10,098 nucleotides of DNA from Chloroflexi bacterium UBA5177 (lineage in GTDB: Bacteria > Chloroflexota > UBA5177): assembly GCA_002413265.1 (NCBI GenBank), contig DHWR01000064.1, positions 744-10,841 of the forward strand, in the 5' to 3' direction. This document shows, one piece after another, positions 1 to 5,378 of this stretch (the first letter of the stretch is position 1; every line of letters begins with the position of its first letter). The translations under genes were made by a program, and so were the position numbers. The notes under the pieces were generated by a model. It worked only from the letters and a program-made list of their open reading frames with translations, was not told the DNA's origin and made no database searches.

Positions 1-144
1 TTCCGGATGAAGTTCGTGGATGAAGTCGTGGATTGCAGTGGATACGGTCCGTGTCAGGGTGGACATCTTCGGATCGTGGAGAAGTGGCAGCCACATGAGT
101 CATCGAAAGGAGGGAAACGGCGCGGTTGCTGGGTCTCGACATAA
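1..144 (+). CDS. Possible 3' end of a gene cut by the left edge (weak)
   Basis: One plus-strand frame is open from the first base to a TAA at 142-144, giving about 47 residues. It could be the C-terminus of a gene that begins before the window, or a short ORF from the ATG at 7. The peptide includes VDCSGYGPCQGGHLRIVEKW and ends in a basic, Ser/Lys-rich tail; I recognise no family. The first 55 bases are internally repetitive, with GGAT-headed units at 5, 18, 30 and 40, which weakens the coding case. In its favour, the intrinsic terminator at 367-395 faces the right way to end a transcript entering from the left. It may simply be non-coding. Confidence 0.2.
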   Translation, partial: FRMKFVDEVVDCSGYGPCQGGHLRIVEKWQPHESSKGGKRRGCWVST

Positions 145-215
145 CGTGAGTGGCTTGCCGAATGAAGCCTTTGTACGCCTTTACGGGCTCGCGAGGGAAG
201 GGTAAGGTACGGATA

Positions 216-264
216 GGTAATCTGCGGAGGTGGGGGATTACCGACGGGTGGCCAACCGCCACCC
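216..264 (+). other. Two adjacent small stem-loops in non-coding DNA
   Basis: GGTAATC (216-222) is the exact reverse complement of GATTACC (236-242). Three bases further on, GGGTGGC (246-252) pairs with GCCACCC (258-264) around a 5-base loop. They begin a run of hairpins continuing to the terminator at 367-395, so they may be the 5' part of a structured transcript. I recognise no known riboswitch or RNA family in them. The pairing is directly visible; any function is inference. Confidence 0.4.
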
Positions 265-301
265 GGGCAATTATCAATTTTGTCCTTCTCCTTTCCGTCC
301 C

Positions 302-343
302 GCCTGCTGGGGGAACGCTCTATCCCGCGCTCCCCCAGCAGGC
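302..343. repeat. 13-bp perfect inverted repeat
   Basis: GCCTGCTGGGGGA (302-314) is matched exactly by its reverse complement TCCCCCAGCAGGC (331-343), with a 16-base loop containing a further CGC/GCG pair (316-318 with 327-329). No T-run follows, so this is not a terminator by itself. It lies 23 bp before the terminator hairpin at 367-382. It could be part of a structured RNA, a dispersed palindromic repeat or a protein-binding site. Confidence 0.7.
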
Positions 344-366
344 ACCGCCACCTCGGACAACGAAGC

Positions 367-395
367 CCCCGGGAAACCGGGGATTTTTTCTTTTT
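367..395 (+). terminator. Rho-independent terminator, plus strand
   Basis: The stem CCCCGG (367-372) and CCGGGG (377-382) closes on a GAAA tetraloop of the GNRA type. An almost pure T-tract follows at 384-395 with a single C at 390. This is a textbook intrinsic terminator for rightward transcription. No well-supported plus-strand gene lies just upstream, so it ends either a gene from left of the window or a non-coding transcript from about 200-366. Confidence 0.8.
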
Positions 396-421
396 CGGGG
401 GCTGGGGAGACCCAGCCCCCG
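396..421. repeat. 11-bp inverted repeat with GAGA loop
   Basis: CGGGGGCTGGG (396-406) pairs exactly with CCCAGCCCCCG (411-421), leaving the loop GAGA (407-410), another GNRA tetraloop. It starts directly after the T-tract of the terminator, so the terminator and this hairpin form a tandem pair. Its right arm is also the first part of the G-rich minus-strand tract at 411-435. Compact G/C palindromes like this are often dispersed intergenic repeats; whether this one recurs elsewhere cannot be seen here. Confidence 0.7.
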
Positions 422-435
422 TACCCCCAACCCCC
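411..435 (-). other. Predicted G-quadruplex motif on the minus strand
   Basis: Read on the minus strand, this tract has four G-runs: five G (435-431), five G (428-424), five G (420-416) and three G (413-411). The loops are TT, TAC and CT. This satisfies the standard pattern of four runs of at least three G with loops of 1-7 bases. It overlaps the right arm of the inverted repeat at 396-421, so duplex cruciform and quadruplex forms would compete. The base pattern is certain; folding in the cell is inference. Confidence 0.6.
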
Positions 436-530
436 TGCGCGCAAACGGGGCCTCACCCGCTGTCGGGCCGCAAGCCGTGGCCCCAACGCTCGGGCGGAAG
501 ACCTTGCTCCCACCCCCTGGGCCCTGGACC

Positions 531-570
531 GGCGTTAAACCTCGGGGAGACCGGGGACTTTGGCGTTAAA
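531..570. repeat. Hairpin module bracketed by 9-bp direct repeats
   Basis: GGCGTTAAA occurs at 531-539 and again at 562-570. Exactly between the copies lies a hairpin, CCTCGG (540-545) with CCGGGG (551-556), containing one G-T pair, followed by ACTTT. The hairpin resembles the terminator module at 367-387: both share ACCGGGGA after a purine loop, and here the T-tract has decayed to three T. The direct repeats could be a target-site duplication around a tiny inserted element, paired binding sites or a slippage product. Confidence 0.5.
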
Positions 571-579
571 AGGGACTGA

Positions 580-627
580 GCGGCTCACTCTGGTCACAGT
601 GCCCCGTGTGTCCAACTTGTGAGCCGC
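580..627. repeat. 9-bp inverted repeat with wide spacing
   Basis: GCGGCTCAC (580-588) is the perfect reverse complement of GTGAGCCGC (619-627), with 30 bases between. No T-run follows the right arm. It may form a long-loop stem or be a pair of sites for a dimeric regulator upstream of the plus-strand promoter at 824. No known operator consensus is recognisable. Confidence 0.5.
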
Positions 628-658
628 CCAGATAGAAGAGAGGAGACGCCTTAGGAGA

Positions 659-769
659 ATGCGGAAACCCGAGGATGCTTGGGCAGAGCTTCCTCAGGTT
701 TTACTCGCGCGACTAATATCGTCACCAGGCCACTGTACCGGCATGTCTCCAGTCTGTCGACGGGTTTAA
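659..769 (+). CDS. Possible 36-residue small ORF (weak)
   Basis: ATG at 659 opens a frame to TAA at 767-769, encoding a peptide that begins MRKPEDAWAELPQVLLARLI and has two cysteines later. A purine-rich stretch with GAGGAG lies about a dozen bases before the start; the closer AGGAG (653-657) is only one base away, which is poor spacing. The frame contains the stem-loop at 665-702. No family is recognised. It could be a leader peptide, the remnant of a larger gene or chance. Confidence 0.15.
   Translation: MRKPEDAWAELPQVLLARLISSPGHCTGMSPVCRRV
665..702 (+). terminator. Imperfect stem-loop, possible terminator or attenuator
   Basis: AAACCCGAGGA (665-675) pairs with TCCTCAGGTTT (691-701) with one C-A mismatch, and GCT/AGC (677-679 with 687-689) extends the stem inward. 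The 3' arm runs into TTTT (699-702), short for an intrinsic terminator. Its position 120 bp before the promoter at 824 would suit insulation of the downstream gene from readthrough. It is weaker than the terminator at 367-395. Confidence 0.35.
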
Positions 770-823
770 GTTGCGGTTTGGTTACAGTTTTGGAAGTATG
801 AAGAGACTACCTCGCACAATCTA

Positions 824-850
824 TTGACAGGCTGCAAGGTGTGATACAGT
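824..850 (+). promoter_or_regulatory. Sigma70-type promoter for the exported enzyme gene
   Basis: A perfect TTGACA -35 hexamer (824-829) is followed after 15 bp by TACAGT (845-850), which matches TATAAT at four of six positions. The spacer is shorter than the usual 17 bp. Transcription would begin near 857, leaving a leader of about 38 bases before the ATG at 895. This position argues against the in-frame GTG at 841, which lies inside the promoter. Confidence 0.5.
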
Positions 851-894
851 GTCGACATTTTCGAACAGCCATCCGATGGCAGCCGGGAGCTAGT

Positions 895-2847
895 ATGCGC
901 GTCTTCCTGGTTGCGGTTCTGGCCTTCACGACGCTTGGCGCTGCCTGTGCCAAGGCGGCACCGATAGCCGCGAAGAAGGTCAGCGGCTTCACCGCCGTGA
1001 CCGGCGGGTACACGGTGGCTTTCCGGCGGTCGACGGGTAAGATCTCCGTCACGCCGAAGGGCTCGAGCGTCTCGCTTGCAATTACCGAGCTGAGCGGCAA
1101 GAAACAGCTAAACCTCCTGAAGTCCACGCAGTCGATAGCTCACGCCGGAGAGACATGGACGCTTACGGGAAAAGCTCCATGGGCGAAATTCAGCATGAAA
1201 GTTACGCTGCCGGCAAGCACTCCCGGTGAGGTGCACTTTGCGCTGAGTGTGAATGCCAGCAAGGATCCGCCTGCATTGTTTCTCTCGCCCGACGTGCAGC
1301 TGGTGCACGCCGCGGCGTCAAATCTGAAGACGTGGGCCGCGGCGCCTCCGGTTGCCGGCTCCTCGCTCTTTCTGTCGAGCACGGCGCTCGGCAGCAGCTT
1401 TCTCTACTTCGCGAACCTGACGTCGCTGGGAAGCTACTTCGATCGGACGCGCTCGGGAGGCGCCCAGAGCAACTTCTCGTATCCGCGAGCGGGAAACGAG
1501 GGAGGACTGGTTGGCTCTCAGGGAGCTTCGTTTGGATACGAGCCTCCTCCAACCTCACTGGGCAATCTGCCACACGGCAAGTCGACTCCCATCATCGACA
1601 GCTACCTCTATCTGGTGCCCGGGACGCCGACTGATGAGACATCGATGGCGGACACCTACCTCAAATTGGTGGGCACCGTGTACGGTGACGTGCCGAAGGT
1701 GTCCCTGCCGGCACCGGATTGGAAGTCAATGGCCACCAAGTCGGCTGCAGACCTGCTCGATCCGCTCAACATCGTGAAACTGAACGGGGTGAGCTATCTG
1801 CGGTCGTACGTTTCGGACTCGCGGCCCTCCGCCGAGCTGATTACACAGGCCGGCGTCCTGGCCGGCGTCAAGGCGTTTGAGGCCAGATATCATACGACGC
1901 TGCCGCTGGACGCGTTCCTGGAGGCAAATCTGCCGTCGTTTTACGATCCTGAGTTTCACACGGTTCGCAATGGGCGGGGGCACGATCCCGAAGCGCGCGA
2001 AGAGAGCTGGTACTACGTTGGCAATCTCATCTCGCTTCTGCAGGCGGCTCAATCCGGGAGCGCGGTGGCGAAGAAGCTGCTGCTCGACTCGACCGCGACT
2101 GCTATCTCCATGGCGCACGTCAACGGCTACGAGTTTCCGCAAAACTTCGATTTCCAAGATCTGAGCGGACAGGGCACGGGAGTTCAGCCGGACGTGGCGG
2201 GCGCGTACGCCTGGTTGATGTTGGGGCTCTATGACATGACCGGAGAGACGAAGTACCTTGACGAGGCAAAGGCTTCGATCTCACATGTCGCGGGCAAGGG
2301 CTTCGATCTGACTTACGAGAGCCAGATGACCGCGTACACGGCGGCGGCGGCACAGCGTCTTTTCACGATGACTCACGATCAGACGTATCGAGGGTACGCG
2401 TTGCTGGCGCTGGCCAACTTCTTTCATGCGACACGACTGTGGGACTGCACGTACGGGTGGTGCAAAAAGGGCGCGGGCTACCACACGATATTCGGAGTGA
2501 ATATCCTGCCCTGGGGCGACTACGTGGCGATGCTCGAGCAGTACCAGGCGTGGCTTGGGTTCCGGGATTACATGAAGTACGCGCAGGATGAGCCCGCGTA
2601 CGTCGGTACTCTCGTGAACGGTTACCTCGCGGCGACGCCATCGATACTTAGCTACTCGCTTCCTCCGATGCTGCCCAGCGGAGATGTGCCGACTGCGCCG
2701 GGGCTGTACTCCTTCGTCTCACACAACCATCTGGACTGGGACATTCCGGTAGAGGATCTGCGAGAGGGTGAGTCACAAAGCGGGGCCATCGGCCAGGAGA
2801 TCTATGGCGCCGGCGGGTCGTTCATGTTGGCGGCTTACGCGCCCTGA
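895..2847 (+). CDS. Exported putative carbohydrate-active enzyme, family unassigned
   Basis: This 650-residue protein begins with an export signal (MRVFLVAVLAFTTLGAACAK). Signal peptidase I cleavage is likely near residue 19; LGAAC is also a poor lipobox, so a lipoprotein is possible. Residues 25-265 are rich in beta-strand patterns resembling a beta-sandwich. Residues 280-650 are helical with Trp/Tyr-rich segments (SWYYVGNL 371-378, AYAWLMLGLYD 437-447, LPWGDYVAMLEQYQAWLGF 538-556), like an (alpha/alpha) toroid of six-hairpin glycosidases or polysaccharide lyases. Conserved-looking acidic and His residues (GRGHDPEAREE 360-370, EFPQNFDFQD 413-422) are candidates for catalysis. I cannot name the family. 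I chose ATG 895 because GGGAG (885-889) is 5 bases upstream, the signal peptide starts there and the promoter precedes it. The in-frame GTG at 841 would add 18 residues before the signal. The neighbouring sugar importer supports a role in extracellular polysaccharide breakdown, which is inference. Confidence 0.8.
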   Translation: MRVFLVAVLAFTTLGAACAKAAPIAAKKVSGFTAVTGGYTVAFRRSTGKISVTPKGSSVSLAITELSGKKQLNLLKSTQSIAHAGETWTLTGKAPWAKFSMKVTLPASTPGEVHFALSVNASKDPPALFLSPDVQLVHAAASNLKTWAAAPPVAGSSLFLSSTALGSSFLYFANLTSLGSYFDRTRSGGAQSNFSYPRAGNEGGLVGSQGASFGYEPPPTSLGNLPHGKSTPIIDSYLYLVPGTPTDETSMADTYLKLVGTVYGDVPKVSLPAPDWKSMATKSAADLLDPLNIVKLNGVSYLRSYVSDSRPSAELITQAGVLAGVKAFEARYHTTLPLDAFLEANLPSFYDPEFHTVRNGRGHDPEAREESWYYVGNLISLLQAAQSGSAVAKKLLLDSTATAISMAHVNGYEFPQNFDFQDLSGQGTGVQPDVAGAYAWLMLGLYDMTGETKYLDEAKASISHVAGKGFDLTYESQMTAYTAAAAQRLFTMTHDQTYRGYALLALANFFHATRLWDCTYGWCKKGAGYHTIFGVNILPWGDYVAMLEQYQAWLGFRDYMKYAQDEPAYVGTLVNGYLAATPSILSYSLPPMLPSGDVPTAPGLYSFVSHNHLDWDIPVEDLREGESQSGAIGQEIYGAGGSFMLAAYAP

Positions 2848-2997
2848 GAAGTCCACAGGTCCACGATTCGCAGTCGCCGGATATTGTGTGCTTGCAAGGC
2901 TTGGACAGGAGTTTCTGGTCGCCTCGTGACAGGGTGCTGTGCGCGACTTAGTCGCTCATCTCATCCCTGATAAGGTGGGGTTCGGAGGATTGTGTTG

Positions 2998-3540
2998 ATG
3001 AAAATGATGTTTGCAGCGGTTTGCGCCATGGTGACTGTCATATCGCCCACCGGGAATGGTCTTCGAGTGAGGCCGGCGGTAGCGGCACAGGCTAGCCAGG
3101 CTGCACCGAGCTGCCACAACACTCAGCTCACTATTCGGTACAAGAGCTCCAACGGAGCCGCCGGGCATGTCGGCATCATCTATCGCATACACAATCTTTC
3201 GGCTCAGGCCTGCACGCTCTTCGGCTACCCAGGGGTCCAGCTGCTGGACCGCCAGTTCTTGAGCCTGCCCACCACCGTCCATCGTGGCACGGGGGATCTC
3301 GTAGGCCCGATCCCGAGGCAGCTCGTCCGAGTCGCTGCGCATGGAAATGCTTACTTTGCTCTCGGTTACAGCGATGTGCCGGTGATGAACCAGCCCTGCA
3401 AGACGGCGTACTATCTGATGATCTTCGCACCGAACGACGTCTTACCGGTGGTAACGTACGCGTTTGGACGTGGAGGAATCACGGCATGTGCCGGCAGCAT
3501 CTATGTGTCGCCGGTGACCGCCCGGCCGAGGTATCAGTAG
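2998..3540 (+). CDS. Exported DUF4232-family protein
   Basis: This 180-residue protein has an N-terminal export signal (MKMMFAAVCAMVTVISP, with AVAAQASQA as the likely cleavage region) and one DUF4232-like domain at about 38-172. Typical family signs are the opening Cys (C39), GAAGHVG followed by an N-x-S and ACTLFGYPGVQLLD (71-84), a Gly/Ala turn before strand AYFALGYSDV, and the late cysteines C134 and C164. C39, C72, C134 and C164 probably form two disulfides outside the cell. The family is found on secreted proteins and lipoproteins; its function is unknown. GGAGG (2984-2988) lies 9 bases before ATG 2998; GTG 2992 and TTG 2995 are in-frame alternatives 3 and 6 bases from it. The gene follows the putative enzyme by 150 bp in the same direction and may share its transcript. 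It converges on the kelch gene. Confidence 0.8.
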   Translation: MKMMFAAVCAMVTVISPTGNGLRVRPAVAAQASQAAPSCHNTQLTIRYKSSNGAAGHVGIIYRIHNLSAQACTLFGYPGVQLLDRQFLSLPTTVHRGTGDLVGPIPRQLVRVAAHGNAYFALGYSDVPVMNQPCKTAYYLMIFAPNDVLPVVTYAFGRGGITACAGSIYVSPVTARPRYQ

Positions 3541-3559
3541 CCGCGGAGCCCTGTGACCC

Positions 3560-4624
3560 TCAGGGAGCGTACATTTCGCAGCTGGAGAGCACGCCACTGA
3601 AATCCGCCCCGCCGCACATCATCACCTTGCCGTCGGGAAGCGTGGTCGCCGACGCCCCGTCTCGTGGAATCAGCATTGAGGCGCCCTGCGTCCAGGTCCC
3701 AGATGTCGGATCGTAGATCTCCAGCGATTTGAGTACGTGAACGCTTACTTGCTCTCCACCGGCAACGAGCACGCGGCCGTCCGGCAAAACGGCGGATGCC
3801 GCGTCATTGCGGGGACTACGCATGGAGCCCGTTGCCGACCAGAGCCGAGTGCGTGGGTCGAAGAGCCGTGCAGTACGAAGGTCTCGATGATTGACGCCCT
3901 CACCTGATGCCAGTAGGACGGAGCCATTCGGCAGTCGTTCCATGATCGGCGCTTCGCGCAGAGGGGTTGTCCCTACCACGGTCCAGCTGTTTGATGCCGG
4001 GTGGAAAATCTCGGGACCGCCTCCGAAGGCCCCCGCGATCAGGACATCGTGGTTGCGGAGCGTCGCGGCCCTGAGTCCGGCGTGGAGTAGATGAGTAGGC
4101 TTGCCGGCAGTCCAGTGGTCAGTTCGCGGGTCATAAATGGCGGTGGACCGCGAGATGCGCCCGTTCACAATTCCGCCTACCAGCAATACGCGTCCATCCG
4201 GCAGCAGCGACGCGGAATGTGAGAATCGAGTCGCGGGCAAAACCGAGGTGAGGGTCCAGCTCCCCGTCACAGGATCGTAGATCTCAGCGCCGGCCAGCGG
4301 TTTCAGACGGACGCCGAAACCACCTGCCACCAGCACGCGTCCGTCCGGCAACATGGTGGCCGTGTCCGCGGCGCGCGCTTCGTGCATGGGACTCGTGAGC
4401 GACCAGGAAGAGGTCGCCGGATCGTAGAGCTGGGCTTCGGCGACCGGCCAGCCGCCGAGGCTGAGATAGCCTCCGGAGACCAGCACGCGCCCATCCTGCA
4501 GCACGGTGTCGGTCTGATCAGTCACCTGCAGCAGCATGCGAGGAGCCTGCGTCCAACCTCCCGCTGTGACCGACGGGCTTGCGACGCTGCCCAGCAGAAG
4601 GAGTGAGCTCAGGAGAGCATGCAT
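3560..4624 (-). CDS. Exported seven-bladed kelch-repeat beta-propeller
   Basis: This 354-residue protein has a short hydrophobic leader (MHALLSSLLLLGSVASPSVTA), probably a signal peptide though with a weakly charged N-terminus. It then carries seven kelch units, each with a 'LPDGRVLVAGG' strand pair and, in all but the last, 'IYDPxTxxW'. Blades start near residues 39, 88, 137, 185, 227, 276 and 325. Blade 7 lacks its final W-strand, which GGWTQAP (22-28) at the N-terminus supplies, the usual closure of a propeller. The only cysteines, C337 and C349, both lie in blade 7 and may form a disulfide. Kelch propellers usually bind proteins or sugars; no catalytic domain is fused, so this is not a full galactose oxidase. 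ATG 4624 has no visible Shine-Dalgarno sequence. It follows the YesL-like gene by 54 bp in the same frame, probably as the last gene of the operon. Confidence 0.88.
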   Translation of the reverse strand: MHALLSSLLLLGSVASPSVTAGGWTQAPRMLLQVTDQTDTVLQDGRVLVSGGYLSLGGWPVAEAQLYDPATSSWSLTSPMHEARAADTATMLPDGRVLVAGGFGVRLKPLAGAEIYDPVTGSWTLTSVLPATRFSHSASLLPDGRVLLVGGIVNGRISRSTAIYDPRTDHWTAGKPTHLLHAGLRAATLRNHDVLIAGAFGGGPEIFHPASNSWTVVGTTPLREAPIMERLPNGSVLLASGEGVNHRDLRTARLFDPRTRLWSATGSMRSPRNDAASAVLPDGRVLVAGGEQVSVHVLKSLEIYDPTSGTWTQGASMLIPRDGASATTLPDGKVMMCGGADFSGVLSSCEMYAP

Positions 4625-4678
4625 TACATGATGTCGATGGACCAGTTTAGAGGGTTCTGGAAGTCCGCACCGGGGAAG

Positions 4679-5368
4679 TCACGCCTTGGCGCGATTGAAG
4701 GTGGGAACCAAGCGAATGAAGGCGTTCTGTTGTATGGAGGCTCCGAGGATGAAGCCGATGACGGTGGTCAGTCCGGTAGCAGACGTAAGCGTGAGCTCCG
4801 CAAGCCACACAGGAAGCACGACGAGCGCAAACCCCGGCCGGCCTACGGCCATGACCACGGCGTTCCGATAGACGGGAAGCACGCGCTTGTCGTCTTGATC
4901 GAGGATCAAGGGAAGTACATACAGATTGACCGCGAACCAGAGCAAGAGAACCAGCAGCCAGAGGATCTCGAGCGACGCCGCGATGGGTAGACCGGACTGT
5001 GAGTAATAGGCGAGATTCAGCGCGATCACCGCCGTGATGCCGATGGCCGCGAGCCAGCACTTAAGAGCCGGCACCAGAAATTGGCGTTGTTCACGAAGAT
5101 GACGTCGCAGCTCCAGATCCTCGCCACGCGCCAGAACGCGGGCTACGCCGTGCACGGCCAAGCCGGCGGGACAGGGAAGCACGCCGACCAGTAGAGCCGC
5201 GCCGAAGGGGATCAAGCTCCAGGATCTGCTGGGGTAGGCGGCGACGCCGATGAACAGGAGGAGCGGTATCGAGAGAAGGAAAGTAACGATGTTGGAAAGG
5301 ATGGAGGCGGCACCGTGGGTAAAGACCTGCGCAATCGAGGACCCGACGGCACGCAGCGCGAGAGCCAT
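4679..5368 (-). CDS. YesL/DUF624-like integral membrane protein
   Basis: This 229-residue protein has about five hydrophobic segments, roughly at 24-44, 52-75, 104-122, 133-156 and 178-215. A charged cytoplasmic loop (RGEDLELRRHLREQRQF, 81-97) separates the second and third. Length, topology and position directly after the MalG-type permease fit the YesL (DUF624) family, which is often encoded beside carbohydrate ABC permeases and whose biochemical role is unknown. The start at ATG 5368 is 10 bp after the permease stop and has only CCGAGG touching it as a ribosome site, so translational coupling is likely. Family assignment rests on topology and context rather than on a diagnostic motif. It could be another small permease-associated membrane protein. 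Confidence 0.65.
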   Translation of the reverse strand: MALALRAVGSSIAQVFTHGAASILSNIVTFLLSIPLLLFIGVAAYPSRSWSLIPFGAALLVGVLPCPAGLAVHGVARVLARGEDLELRRHLREQRQFLVPALKCWLAAIGITAVIALNLAYYSQSGLPIAASLEILWLLVLLLWFAVNLYVLPLILDQDDKRVLPVYRNAVVMAVGRPGFALVVLPVWLAELTLTSATGLTTVIGFILGASIQQNAFIRLVPTFNRAKA

Positions 5369-5378
5369 CCTCGGCTCG

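Noticed and set aside
150..569. Plus-strand frame of 139 residues, with overlapping frames at 230-538, 280-579 and minus 274-513
   Set aside because: The translations are proline/arginine-rich products of palindromic G/C repeats, several frames are open at once, and none has a good ribosome site or family signature.
841..894. GTG at 841 as the start of the exported enzyme
   Set aside because: It lies between the -35 and -10 elements and would place 18 charged residues before a standard signal peptide; ATG 895 has GGGAG at a proper distance.
1726..2157. Minus-strand frame of 143 residues inside the exported enzyme gene
   Set aside because: It is antisense to a long gene with a signal peptide, promoter and ribosome site; no motif supports it.
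2943..2955. GCGAC-TTA-GTCGC hairpin before the DUF4232 gene as a terminator
   Set aside because: Its stem has five pairs and no T-run follows; it is too weak to call.
3549..3565. CCCTG/CAGGG stem between the convergent DUF4232 and kelch genes as a shared terminator
   Set aside because: It has only five pairs, its right arm lies within the end of the kelch gene and no T-run follows on either strand.
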